A stretch of DNA of 64,000 nt from JANPCX01 sp031431125 (lineage in GTDB: Bacteria > Pseudomonadota > Gammaproteobacteria > Burkholderiales > Burkholderiaceae_C): contig JANPCX010000046.1 of the NCBI GenBank assembly GCA_031431125.1, positions 1 through 64,000 on the forward strand, read 5' to 3'. Under the pieces are notes generated by a model. The model ran no database searches, had not been told where the DNA came from, and saw nothing but the letters and a program-made list of their open reading frames with translations. Below, in pieces: positions 44,493-53,538 of this stretch (position 1 is the stretch's first letter; each line of letters starts with the position of its first letter). The position numbers and the translations under genes are program-made.

Positions 44493-45903
44493 CCACTGGT
44501 CGCAAGGGGTCGGCTGATCGTGCGGTCACGAGATAAGTCCCTGGCTCCTTGAGGTTCAGCTCCAGTCGCGCACTGGCCCTGTCCTTCAGCGCAACAATTT
44601 CTTCAACAGTGGGTGGTGCGGTCGACTGAACTGCCTTCACCGTGACCGTGAGTCGCGCCGCACGAATGGCATCTATTTCGATCTCGAAGGCTTGGCCAGC
44701 CATGACCAAAGGGGGCACCGCCAGGCCCAGACTGCCATCAGACGGCTCGTCGCTCATGTACATCCGGGCATCCAGCGGATTGGCGAAGTTTTGAATCAGG
44801 TTGGTCACTGTTCTGGACGAGGGCATGGACACGTGTTTCTCATCCATCGCGATGGCTTTGCCAGCGTCAAGCCACTCGATCGGCACAGCCAATGGTCCAG
44901 GAACGGTGCCATCCCCTTGGAAATAAACCGGCTCTTGTCCTGCTGCCACGGGAATGGGTGGCTCGTCCGACATGAGCAATTGATGGTCTCGCCACTGCGC
45001 CGATTGCGGTGTGCGCTGGCGCCGGTTGAAGAGGCAGGTGATTTCGTAAGGCGATGCCTCGCCCGCCTCCATACGCCGGATCACCGGCTCGCGGATGGAT
45101 TTGTGAAACTCCAGGGCATCGCGCAGCCTCTGTGCGTCGATGTGGGGTAACGGTGTCAGGCCAGTCGGCGCGGTCCCGGGTTTTGCTGTTGCGGGCACAG
45201 GCAACAGTGTCCCCATGCCAAAAAAGTCGGCGACGCGGGCCAGCACTTCGCCAGGCGCGCCAGCGACGTTCACGACGGGTGCCTGGGGCAGCAGTTCATA
45301 GGTGGAAGCAAAACTCCGGATGACGGTAGAGAAGTCCAGGTATCCGAAACCCATGCCGTTGACCAGCGCGTTCAAGGCCTTGGGTGCGCCTCGGTGTGGG
45401 GTGGCGATGGTGATCAGTCGGCGGGTGATTTCCGAGCCGCCCAGGTGCTCCAGGAAATAACGGGCCACCAAACCGCCCATGGAATGACACACCAACCAAA
45501 GCCGGGCCTCCGGGCCACCTTGCCCTCGCTGCCATTCATGCAAACGGGCCCGTGCAAATGCGTCTAGCGCTTCGCCCGCCCAACGGTTGGACGCGCGCCA
45601 GTCGTAGGGGAATTTGAAGAACTGCCGCGCCGGGTCGTGAACCACCGCTTGAAGTGTGTCGATCAACCCGTCGTAGTCGTCAACGCCAAACCAGCCCGGA
45701 ATGAGCTGGTTGTTGAACAGATCGGTAGCGACCACATCATCATCGGGCTTGCTGCTGCCGCCACGGAAGGCCAAATCGCCGCCAACCCAGTTCCAGATCA
45801 GGCGCGGAAGCGCCCCAAGAGAGAGGTCATAAATGGGTTTCCCGTCGCGCTCCAACCGAGACCCACCGATGCCAGGAATCAAGATAATGATGTCGTTGTT
45901 CAT
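44458..45903 (-). CDS. LCAT-like alpha/beta hydrolase
   Basis: A 481-residue protein. It begins with NNDIIILIPGIGGSRLER, the oxyanion-type start of LCAT-like acyltransferases and lipases. The nucleophile elbow is LVCHSMGGLVARYF (Ser near residue 142). The acid and His appear downstream (GDGTVPGPLAVP, and DEKHVSMPSS). The C-terminal 100 residues look like a beta-sandwich domain (LTVTVKAVQ, LELNLKEPGTYLV). No signal peptide is seen, so it is likely cytosolic or membrane-associated. ATG 45903 is chosen; an earlier start at 45963 has little support. Its end overlaps the caspase gene by 35 bases. It may be a lipid-attacking effector. Confidence 0.78.
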   Translation of the reverse strand: MNNDIIILIPGIGGSRLERDGKPIYDLSLGALPRLIWNWVGGDLAFRGGSSKPDDDVVATDLFNNQLIPGWFGVDDYDGLIDTLQAVVHDPARQFFKFPYDWRASNRWAGEALDAFARARLHEWQRGQGGPEARLWLVCHSMGGLVARYFLEHLGGSEITRRLITIATPHRGAPKALNALVNGMGFGYLDFSTVIRSFASTYELLPQAPVVNVAGAPGEVLARVADFFGMGTLLPVPATAKPGTAPTGLTPLPHIDAQRLRDALEFHKSIREPVIRRMEAGEASPYEITCLFNRRQRTPQSAQWRDHQLLMSDEPPIPVAAGQEPVYFQGDGTVPGPLAVPIEWLDAGKAIAMDEKHVSMPSSRTVTNLIQNFANPLDARMYMSDEPSDGSLGLAVPPLVMAGQAFEIEIDAIRAARLTVTVKAVQSTAPPTVEEIVALKDRASARLELNLKEPGTYLVTARSADPLRPVVSDWVVVTQHP

Positions 45904-46000
45904 GAGTGTTGCTACCGCAAAGTTCGCGCAGTCGGTGTTGCACCAGGTTGACCAGTGCGCCATACCGGATTCTCAGGCCATCTCTTTGCACCTTTAAGTC

Positions 46001-46563
46001 TTACTTGAACGGCCCTCGCTCCTCCAACTCGTTCACATAGTCGGAGATTCCGGTACCTTCACGGGCCAGAAAAGCAGCCACCGCCTGCGCAAACTCTGGG
46101 TGTGCCAACCAATGCGCAGAAGCTGTCTCCAACGGCAACAAGCCCCGCGCCATTTTGTGTTCGCCCTGGGCGCCGCCTTCAAAGCGCCGAAAACCTTGGT
46201 TCAAACACCAAATGAGCGGTTGGTAGTAGCAGGCTTCAAAGTGCAGGCAGGGCACATGGTCTACCGCTCCCCGGTAGCGGCCATAGACGACGCCTTGCTA
46301 CCAGGGATGCGGCGATGCGCTGTCAATCGCGCCAGGTGGCCACAAACATCAAACCATGATGGGGCCTATCGCTTGCCATGGGGGTCAAGAAGTCGCGGTT
46401 GAGATATGGCGTGGAGTGGTGGGCTTGGTAGGTGGTTGGGTAGCAGCGGTAGAAAAAATCCCAGTCGGCCTGAGAAATGGCAGATCCTTCCAACACGTCA
46501 AAGACGACGCTGGCGTCGGCGACCTTGCGGCGGTTTTGTTGGATTTTTTTGCGCTTCTCGCGC
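46001..46563 (-). pseudogene. COG3146 acetyltransferase remnant (C-terminal half)
   Basis: About 560 bases match the 3' part of the intact gene at 56001-56570 closely but with net loss of 11 bases, so the frame is broken (open frames at 46001-46255 and 46323-46682 are not joined). Conserved pieces are WDFFYRCY, TYQAHHSTPYL, and FEACYYQPLIWCLNQGFRRF. Likeness ends at 46563, after which the sequence is unrelated. The N-terminal half of the gene is missing. It directly repeats the region next to nadE in the same orientation. Confidence 0.85.
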
Positions 46564-46656
46564 TCCAGCCAGCCATACGCTTGCTGGGTGTGCCGGGGGC
46601 CCTGTTCAGGACCATCACCCGCTTGCACAAGGGAAAGTACGGATAGGAGGTGTCGA

Positions 46657-46686
46657 GTTAATGCATACATTAACGCATGCATTAAC
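46657..46686. promoter_or_regulatory. Palindromic operator candidate before the catabolic operon
   Basis: A perfect inverted repeat GTTAATGCAT (46657-46666) / ATGCATTAAC (46677-46686) has a 10-base spacer. Inside it, GCATACATTAAC (46663-46674) is followed directly by GCATGCATTAAC (46675-46686), with one mismatch. It stands about 35 bases before the GTG of the SMP-30 gene. A dimeric regulator such as the GntR protein encoded at 47735 is the natural binder. The symmetry is seen; the binding is inference. Confidence 0.7.
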
Positions 46687-46721
46687 TTGGAAGTCGTTGT
46701 TTTACGACTCGAATCTCCCTC

Positions 46722-47738
46722 GTGTCCTCCCTCGCCGCTGCCCGTCCGTTAGCCGAACCCACCACGCCCTTGTCGTTGACAGATGTGCGTTGGACGGGGG
46801 TTGGCTTACGTCGTCCCGAATGTGTGCTGGCCACGGCCAGCGGTGACCTTTACACGGCGGATTGGCGCGGCGGTGTGGCCCATGTCAAGCCTGACGGCAG
46901 CCAGGATCTTTATCTCGGGCAAGCAGTGGATGGCCAAACCCTGCAGCCCAATGGCATCGCCTTGCTGGCCGACGGTTCGTTTTTATTGGCCCACCTGGGC
47001 GCAGAACAGGGCGGGGTGTTCCGTTTGTCCCGGGGCGGGCAAACCAGGCCTTTTTTGCGCAGCGTGGATGGCGTGGACTTGCCGCCGACCAACTTCGTCA
47101 CCGAGGACGCCGCGGGCCGCATCTGGATCACCGTCAGCACCCGTGTCACGCCGCGTGCCTTGGCCTACCGCCGCATTTGCAATGACGGTTTTGTGATCCT
47201 GGTGGACGCCAAAGGCGCACGCATCGTGGCCGATGGTTTGGGTTACACCAACGAATGCGGTGTCGATCCGACAGGCCAGTGGCTCTATGTGAACGAAACC
47301 TTTGCGCGGCGGCTGTCGCGTTTCCCAATTCGCCCGGGGGGTGCGCTCGGGCCCCGACAGGTGGTGACGGAGTTCGGTGCGGGTATCTACCCTGACGGCT
47401 TGGCGTTTGACGCCGAAGGCCAGGTCTGGGTGGTCAGCATCGTGAGCAACAGCTTGATTCGTGTCGGGGCCGACGGCGAGCAACAACTGTGGCTGCGTGA
47501 CGTGGATGCCGCCCATTTGGCTTGGGTTGAGGCGGCGTTTGAGGCGGGCGACATGGGCCGCCCGCATCTGGACCAAGTCAAGAGTCAGTTGCTGCGCAAC
47601 ACATCGAGCCTGGCCTTTGGTGGCGCGGACCTGCAAACCGCCTACCTGGGCTGCCTGCTCGGCGACTCGATTGCCCACATCCGCATGCCGGTGGCAGGGC
47701 ATGCGCCCAACCACTGGAACTTTCCGTTGACCCCATGA
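46722..47738 (+). CDS. SMP-30/gluconolactonase family protein
   Basis: A 338-residue six-bladed beta-propeller of the SMP-30/gluconolaconase/LRE family. Conserved blade features are RPECVLATASGDLYTADW, LQPNGIALLADGSFL, and NFVTEDAAGRIW; metal-binding Glu and Asn residues are expected in these. It would open a sugar lactone to the acid. GTG 46722 is used; there is no strong ribosome site and no better start nearby, so the start is not certain. It is the first gene of the catabolic operon and its stop overlaps the GntR start. Confidence 0.82.
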   Translation: MSSLAAARPLAEPTTPLSLTDVRWTGVGLRRPECVLATASGDLYTADWRGGVAHVKPDGSQDLYLGQAVDGQTLQPNGIALLADGSFLLAHLGAEQGGVFRLSRGGQTRPFLRSVDGVDLPPTNFVTEDAAGRIWITVSTRVTPRALAYRRICNDGFVILVDAKGARIVADGLGYTNECGVDPTGQWLYVNETFARRLSRFPIRPGGALGPRQVVTEFGAGIYPDGLAFDAEGQVWVVSIVSNSLIRVGADGEQQLWLRDVDAAHLAWVEAAFEAGDMGRPHLDQVKSQLLRNTSSLAFGGADLQTAYLGCLLGDSIAHIRMPVAGHAPNHWNFPLTP

Positions 47739-48439
47739 GCCGCCGACAAGACATGAGCCAAAAATCAACGCCAGCGGCGGATGTCGGCACCTTGGTGGAT
47801 ACCGCCTACCAACACATTCGACGCCGAATTTTGGACAACGTTTGGTCGCCGGGTTATCAAGCCTTAGAGCAAGAAATTGCCTTGCAGTTGGGCATGAGCC
47901 GCACGCCCGTGCACGAGGCCTTGATGCGACTGGCCAGCGAAGGTTTGGTTGAAGTGGCGCCGCGCCGTGGTATGCGCGTGTTGCCGGTGTCGCCTACCGA
48001 CATGAAGGAAATCTACGAGGTACTCACGGCGTTGGAAGGCATGGCCTGCGAGATCTTGGCGGCACGCCAACCGAGCCAGGCCGAGCTCAAACCCTTGGTG
48101 ACGGCGACCCAGGCGATGGAAGCCGCTTTGCAAAAAGATGACCTCGACGCCTGGGCGCGCGCAGACGAGTCCTTCCACGAAAAACTGGTGGTGATGGCGG
48201 GCAACAAATTGCTGTCGGACGCCGTCATGAGTTACTGGGACCGCGCCCACCGCGCCCGCATGTTCACTTTGCAACTGCGTCCCAAGCCGGTCAACTCCAC
48301 CCAAGAACACATGGCCTTGGTGCAGCGCCTGCAAGACGGTGATGCATCCGGTGCGGCAGCGGTCAACCGCCAGCACCGCGAACGGGCCAGCCGCGAACTG
48401 CTGGCCATCTTTGAAAAGTTTCGCCTGCAGCAGATGTGA
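47735..48439 (+). CDS. GntR family regulator, FadR subfamily (FCD)
   Basis: A 234-residue regulator. The winged helix-turn-helix is at residues 20-90 (EQEIALQLGMSRTPVHEALM). The all-helical FCD effector domain follows (95-225), with a metal-ligand Asp/His set likely around DESFHEKLV. It overlaps the SMP-30 stop by four bases (ATGA). FCD regulators respond to acid ligands. It is the probable repressor of this operon, acting at the palindrome at 46657-46686. Confidence 0.88.
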   Translation: MSRRQDMSQKSTPAADVGTLVDTAYQHIRRRILDNVWSPGYQALEQEIALQLGMSRTPVHEALMRLASEGLVEVAPRRGMRVLPVSPTDMKEIYEVLTALEGMACEILAARQPSQAELKPLVTATQAMEAALQKDDLDAWARADESFHEKLVVMAGNKLLSDAVMSYWDRAHRARMFTLQLRPKPVNSTQEHMALVQRLQDGDASGAAAVNRQHRERASRELLAIFEKFRLQQM

Positions 48440-48464
48440 AGCCAGCAACCTCCAACACTGAACC

Positions 48465-49556
48465 ATGAAATCAAGCTACCAAATTGCAGTGCTTCCCGGC
48501 GACGGCATTGGCGTCGAGGTGATGAAGGCCGCAGAACATGTTCTGGGCGTGGTGGCATCGCGTACCGGCGTCCAACTGGACTTGTCGTATCAACCCGCGG
48601 GGGCGCAGCACTACCTGGACAGCGGAGTCGCGCTGCCCGAATCCACGCTCATGGCCTGTGAAACCGCCGATGCCATCTTATTTGGCGCCATGGGCTTGCC
48701 TCATGTGCGTGGCGCCGATGGCACCGAGATCATTCCCCAGCTCGACTTGCGTTTTCACTTTGACTTGTATGCCGGTGTGCGCCCCATTCGCACCTTCAAA
48801 GGGTTGCCAACGCCACTGGCCCATGCCAAGGCCAGTGAAATTGACTTGGTCCTGATCCGCGAGAGTACCGAAGGGTTGTTCTACGCCCGTGGCCGCAGCG
48901 AAACCCGCGACGACGGGGTGTACGACACCATGCAGATCACCTACAAGGGAACAGCCCGGATTTGTGAATTTGCTTTTCAACTGGCCGAACAAAGGGCCCA
49001 GCAAAAAGGCCGCCGAGGACGGGTGACCAACGTGGACAAGGCCAATGTGTTCGCATCCATGGCCCTGTGGCGCAAGATTTTTGAATCCACCGCCTTGCGC
49101 CACCCCGACGTGGCCGCCGACAGCGCTTATGTCGACGCGATGGCACTGAACTTGGTGATGAAGCCCTGGACCTATGACGTGTTGGTGACCGAGAACATGT
49201 TTGGCGACATCTTGTCGGACTTGATTGCCGCCTTGGTCGGGGGCATGGGCATGGCACCCTCGGGCGACATTGGCGACCGTCACGCCCTTTTTCAACCGGC
49301 CCATGGCACCGCGCCCGACATCGCTGGCCAGGGCAAGGCCAATCCCACGGCGATGTTGTTGTCTGCCTCCATGATGCTGGCGTGGTTGGGCCACCGCCAT
49401 GCCGACACACGTCTATTGGATGGTGCGGCTTTGATTGATCGGGCGGTCGAACATGTTTTCGCCGCAGGGCTGGTAAGGCCGTTTGAATTCGGTGGCCAAC
49501 ATGGCACGGTGGACATCACCCATTCTGTGACGGCTCAACTCAAGGTGCTGGCCTGA
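48465..49556 (+). CDS. Isocitrate/isopropylmalate dehydrogenase family protein
   Basis: A 363-residue NAD-dependent decarboxylating dehydrogenase. It has LPGDGIGVEVMKAAE at the N-terminus, the substrate loop IRESTEGLFYARGR and the metal and cofactor site TENMFGDILSDLIAALVGGMG. It is close to the tartrate dehydrogenase (TtuC) branch of the family, which acts on 2-hydroxy acids with a 3-carboxyl or hydroxyl. It follows the GntR gene by 25 bases. The substrate is probably a C4-C6 hydroxy acid; it cannot be named from sequence. Confidence 0.85.
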   Translation: MKSSYQIAVLPGDGIGVEVMKAAEHVLGVVASRTGVQLDLSYQPAGAQHYLDSGVALPESTLMACETADAILFGAMGLPHVRGADGTEIIPQLDLRFHFDLYAGVRPIRTFKGLPTPLAHAKASEIDLVLIRESTEGLFYARGRSETRDDGVYDTMQITYKGTARICEFAFQLAEQRAQQKGRRGRVTNVDKANVFASMALWRKIFESTALRHPDVAADSAYVDAMALNLVMKPWTYDVLVTENMFGDILSDLIAALVGGMGMAPSGDIGDRHALFQPAHGTAPDIAGQGKANPTAMLLSASMMLAWLGHRHADTRLLDGAALIDRAVEHVFAAGLVRPFEFGGQHGTVDITHSVTAQLKVLA

Positions 49557-49557
49557 C

Positions 49558-50667
49558 ATGGCAACGCCCACAAACATGCCGCGCCAAGCCCAACGAATTG
49601 CGGTGGTGGGGGCGGGTTTTTTCAGCCAGTTTCACCTTGAAGGTTGGCGCGACATCCCGGGGGTGGAAGTGGTGGGGCTGTGCGACCTCGACCGCGACAA
49701 AGCCCAGGCCCTTGCGCAGCGTTTCAACGTGACGCGGGTGTACAGCAACCTTGCCGAGATGCTGGACGAAGCCGCGCCTGATGTGGTCGACCTGGTCACA
49801 CCGCCGGCCAGCCAAGAGACCTTGCTCCAGCACCTTTGGACCCGGGGTTTGCCCGTCATTTGCCAAAAACCGTTTGGCGTGGGTTATGCGCAGGCGCTGT
49901 CGTTCACGGCGGCGGCTCAGGCCCAGGGCATGACCTTGGTCGTGCATGAAAACTTCCGTTTCATGCCCTGGTACCGCGAACTGCGTCGGCTGGTGCAGGC
50001 CGGTTTTTTTGGCGACTTGTATGGCGTGAGTTTTCGTTTGCGACCCGGCGATGGGCAGGGCGCCAACGCCTACTTGGACCGGCAGCCCTACTTTCAAACC
50101 ATGCCACGCCTCTTGGTGGCCGAAACCGCCATTCACTTCATCGACACCTTTCGCTACCTGATGGGCGAGGTGGTGGCGGTATCGGCCCGGTTGCGACGCA
50201 TCAACCCCGCCATCGCAGGTGAAGACGCCGGCCTCATCACCTTCGAGTTTGAAAGTGGCGCCAGCGGGCTCTTTGACGGCAACCGCTTGAACCACCACCA
50301 AGCCAGCAATTTGCGCCGCACCATGGGCGAGATGTGGCTCGAAGGCTCGCACGGCGTGATGCGTTTGGATGGCCAAGCGCGCCTGTGGTGGGCGCCCCAC
50401 CTCGGGCCCGAAGCAGAGCACCCCTATGCCAGCGGCCCCGCCACACAGTTTGGGGGCGCTTGCGGTGCACTGCAAGGCCATGTGCTCCAGGCTTTGGCGC
50501 ATCAAGGCCCACTCGAAAACAGTGCCCAGGACTACCTGCGCAATATCTTCATTCAAGAAGCCGTGTATGCCTCTCACCAAACGGGCAGACGCGTCGTGAT
50601 GGCGGAGTTCATCCCGCCGACCTCCGCTGTACCTGCTCCCAACCACACCACCAAGGAGACACCATGA
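49558..50667 (+). CDS. Gfo/Idh/MocA family oxidoreductase
   Basis: A 369-residue NAD(P)-dependent sugar or cyclitol dehydrogenase. The Rossmann start RIAVVGAGFFSQFHLEGW and the motif CQKPFGVGYAQAL (with the conserved Lys-Pro) fit the family. AETAIHFIDTFRYLMG carries the catalytic His region. The ATG follows the stop of the dehydrogenase by one base. The stop overlaps the ATG of the TRAP gene (ATGA at 50664). Confidence 0.88.
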   Translation: MATPTNMPRQAQRIAVVGAGFFSQFHLEGWRDIPGVEVVGLCDLDRDKAQALAQRFNVTRVYSNLAEMLDEAAPDVVDLVTPPASQETLLQHLWTRGLPVICQKPFGVGYAQALSFTAAAQAQGMTLVVHENFRFMPWYRELRRLVQAGFFGDLYGVSFRLRPGDGQGANAYLDRQPYFQTMPRLLVAETAIHFIDTFRYLMGEVVAVSARLRRINPAIAGEDAGLITFEFESGASGLFDGNRLNHHQASNLRRTMGEMWLEGSHGVMRLDGQARLWWAPHLGPEAEHPYASGPATQFGGACGALQGHVLQALAHQGPLENSAQDYLRNIFIQEAVYASHQTGRRVVMAEFIPPTSAVPAPNHTTKETP

Positions 50668-51662
50668 AAGCAATCAACTTCCTGCCCCGTGCCCTCGTGC
50701 TCGCCGCTTCGTTTTGGGTACTCAGTGCCAGTGCGCAAACCATACTCAAATTCAGCCACACCGATCAGCAACAAGGTGCCCGACAAGCGGCCGCGCAGGT
50801 GTTTGCCAAGAAGGTGGAGGAATACACCCAAGGGCGCTACAAGGTGCAGGTCTTTTGCTGCAGCCAGCTGGGCAACGATCCCAAGAACATTGAACAGTTG
50901 GCGCTTGGTGGCATCGACTTCACCGTGTCGGCGACCGGTTCTTACGCCGGCCAATTGCCCACCTTGAACCTGACCATGATGCCCTTCATCATCGACAGCT
51001 ATGCCCAGGGCTGGAAGTTCTACGACGAGTCGAAATGGCTGCAGGCGCAATTCGCCAAAGCACCCGCCAAAGGTTTTCGTTTCCTGGCCACCTGGGAAGC
51101 GGGCTTTCGCAACATGACCACCCGTGACCCGCTCAACGGACCGGAAGATGCCAAGGGCAAAAAGCTGCGCACTTTCCCCAACGAAATGATGCGCTGGCAG
51201 TTGGAGGCCATGGGCTTTGGCATTCAGATCATGCCGCTGCCTGAGGTCTATCTCGCCATCCAGCAAGGTGCGGTGTCGGGGCAAGAAAACCCCATCGACA
51301 CCATTGCGTCCAACAAGTTCTACGAGGTGGCACCGCACATCACGTTGACCAACCACGTTTACAGCCCAATCCCGATGGCCATATCCGAGAAAACCTGGCA
51401 GCGCTTGTCACCCGCGGACCAGCAAGCCGTGCAGCGTGCGGCGCAGGAGGTGGCACCGTTTCAGCGCAACATGATCCGCGACAACGACGAAAAGCTGCTG
51501 GCAGACATGGCGGCCAAGGGTGCCAAGATCAACCGCAAGCCCAATACCGAAGCCTTCCGCAAGTCGGTCGAGCCTGTGTATGCCAAGGCCCGTGAGAAGT
51601 ACGGGGCCGATGTGGACGCGGTGTTGGCCGAAGCCGCCGCTGTTCGCAAAGCAGTGAAGTAA
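50664..51662 (+). CDS. TRAP transporter substrate-binding protein (DctP)
   Basis: A 332-residue periplasmic binding protein, with a signal peptide ending SASA (about residue 24). It begins TILKFSHTDQQQGARQAA. The ligand-binding Arg lies in GFRNMTTRDPLNGPEDAKGK and KLRTFPNEM, typical of DctP proteins that bind carboxylates. AAGGAG (50653-50658) marks the start. It is followed by DctQ and DctM. The ligand is probably an acid sugar. Confidence 0.93.
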   Translation: MKAINFLPRALVLAASFWVLSASAQTILKFSHTDQQQGARQAAAQVFAKKVEEYTQGRYKVQVFCCSQLGNDPKNIEQLALGGIDFTVSATGSYAGQLPTLNLTMMPFIIDSYAQGWKFYDESKWLQAQFAKAPAKGFRFLATWEAGFRNMTTRDPLNGPEDAKGKKLRTFPNEMMRWQLEAMGFGIQIMPLPEVYLAIQQGAVSGQENPIDTIASNKFYEVAPHITLTNHVYSPIPMAISEKTWQRLSPADQQAVQRAAQEVAPFQRNMIRDNDEKLLADMAAKGAKINRKPNTEAFRKSVEPVYAKAREKYGADVDAVLAEAAAVRKAVK

Positions 51663-51686
51663 AAAAGGCAAAGCAGGGTGAACGCG

Positions 51687-52226
51687 ATGTCTGAACTGAA
51701 TGTTGACGGGGCGGCCGCCTTGCTGCCAACCCAACCAGCGCCCGCCTTGGTGCGCTGGTTGGGACGGTTGGTCGATTGGGCCGTCATTGGTTTAGGTGGT
51801 TCCCTGGCCGTGCTCATCTTCACCAATGTCGTCATGCACGCCTTCGGTAAAGACCTGGCTTGGATGACCGAACTCGGTGAGCTGTTGATGGTGTGGGTTA
51901 CGTTTTTGGGCGGCGCGGCCGCCGCCCAGCGCGGTGCCCACATGTCCATCAATGAGTTTCTAGACAAACTGCAGCCCAAGCGCCGCCTGTGGGCCGACGC
52001 GGCGGTTCAGTGTTTCAGCTTGGCGGTGGTGGGTGTCGTGCTGTTTTTTGGCGTGCGCATCGTGCAAGGCAGTTGGGGCAATGTGCTGACCACCTTGGAA
52101 TGGCCCATGGCCTGGCAATACATGCCTTTGCCACTGGGCATGGCTTTGATGGCGGTTTTTTTGGTCTGGGACCTGGTTCAAATCCTGCGCGGCGTGCCAC
52201 GCGAACAACGTTACCCCGGTCACTGA
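51687..52226 (+). CDS. TRAP transporter small permease (DctQ)
   Basis: A 179-residue inner-membrane protein with four helices, including WAVIGLGGSLAVLIFTNVVMH and MWVTFLGGAAAAQRG-like segments (GELLMVWVTFLGGAAAAQR). This is the DctQ pattern. ATG 51687 follows AGG nine bases upstream; a GTG at 51678 is possible. It lies between the DctP and DctM genes. Confidence 0.9.
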   Translation: MSELNVDGAAALLPTQPAPALVRWLGRLVDWAVIGLGGSLAVLIFTNVVMHAFGKDLAWMTELGELLMVWVTFLGGAAAAQRGAHMSINEFLDKLQPKRRLWADAAVQCFSLAVVGVVLFFGVRIVQGSWGNVLTTLEWPMAWQYMPLPLGMALMAVFLVWDLVQILRGVPREQRYPGH

Positions 52227-52241
52227 ACAGCGGAGCAGTCC

Positions 52242-53534
52242 ATGCTTTCTTTGGTTATTTTTGGTTCGTTTTTTGCGCTCTCACTGGCCGGCATTCCTTT
52301 GATGGTGGCGCTCTTAGCCACGACGGTTGGCATTGTGTCGATCTACGGCATGCAGTACCCGCTGGAGAGCATTTTTCTGTCTTTCATCGGCGGCGTGGAA
52401 CCGTTTATCTTGATTGCGGTGCCGCTCTTTGTTTTCACGGGTGAGTTGTTGGCCCAAGGGGGCGTGGGCAAACGCATCGTCGCGTTTGCCAATGTGTTGT
52501 TTGGTTGGCTGCCGGGTGGCTTGGGCGTGGTCACCGTGATTTCCTGTTTGTTGTTTGGTGGCGTGTCGGGCTCGGCCATCGCCGACACGGCGGCCATCGG
52601 TTCCTTGGTGATACCCGCAATGCTGGCGCGCGGTTACTCAAGGGGGTTTGCCGCGGCATTGGTGGCGGTGGCAGGAACCTTGGCGCTCTTGATGCCCCTT
52701 TCGATTCCTTTTTTGGTCTACGCCTTTGTTTCTGGTGTGTCGATGCGCACGCTGTCCATGGCGGGGTTGGTTCCTGCCTTGCTTTCCGGTGCGGCCTTGA
52801 TTGCCGTGTGCATGTGGCATGGTAAAAAAACAGGCGTTGACCCAGGCGGGAAACCGGCCTCACTAAAAGCGATCGGGCAGGCGGCGTGGAGCGCAGGGCC
52901 TGCGCTGCTGATGCCGGTGTTCATCGTGGGGGGCATATGGTCAGGTTATTTCACCCCGACCGAAGCGGCTGCAGTGGCCGTGGCCTATGGCCTGGTGGTG
53001 TCGATGTTCTTGTACAAAGACATGTCGTTCCGAGATATTCCCAACCTCTTGCTCAAAGCCTTCATGACCAGCGCCACGGTGATGCTGGTGATTGGTGCCA
53101 CCGGCGCTTTGGCTTGGTTGATCACGGTGGAGGGTGTGGCCCAGCAACTGGCCGACTGGGTGGGCTCGGTGGCCCATGTGAAGTGGGTGTTCTTGATGAT
53201 GCTCAATGTGGCCTTGGTCTTGCTCGGCATCTTCATCGAACCCCTGCCGGCCTTGCTGATGGCAGCGCCCTTGTTCTTGCCCTTGGCCATTGCTTTCAAG
53301 ATAGACTTGGTACACATGGGCGTGATCATGACGGCCAACCTGGCCATCGCGTTGTACACGCCACCGGTTGGCGGCACCTTGTTCGTTGCAGCCAAGCTGG
53401 CCAGTGCCACCATTGGGGAGATCACGCGTCATCTGTGGTTGATGATGGCCGCGACATTCAGCATCGTTCTGTTGATTACCTATGTGCCAGCGCTGACGAG
53501 TTGGTTGCCTCGTCTGCTGGCCTCAATGGGGTGA
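52242..53534 (+). CDS. TRAP transporter large permease (DctM)
   Basis: A 430-residue inner-membrane protein with about 12 helices, of normal length for DctM. It contains FGGVSGSAIADTAAIGSLVIP, the signature of the family, and GYFTPTEAAAVAVAYGLVV. It forms the sodium-driven channel with DctQ. It starts 15 bases after the DctQ stop. Confidence 0.95.
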   Translation: MLSLVIFGSFFALSLAGIPLMVALLATTVGIVSIYGMQYPLESIFLSFIGGVEPFILIAVPLFVFTGELLAQGGVGKRIVAFANVLFGWLPGGLGVVTVISCLLFGGVSGSAIADTAAIGSLVIPAMLARGYSRGFAAALVAVAGTLALLMPLSIPFLVYAFVSGVSMRTLSMAGLVPALLSGAALIAVCMWHGKKTGVDPGGKPASLKAIGQAAWSAGPALLMPVFIVGGIWSGYFTPTEAAAVAVAYGLVVSMFLYKDMSFRDIPNLLLKAFMTSATVMLVIGATGALAWLITVEGVAQQLADWVGSVAHVKWVFLMMLNVALVLLGIFIEPLPALLMAAPLFLPLAIAFKIDLVHMGVIMTANLAIALYTPPVGGTLFVAAKLASATIGEITRHLWLMMAATFSIVLLITYVPALTSWLPRLLASMG

Positions 53535-53538
53535 GGTC

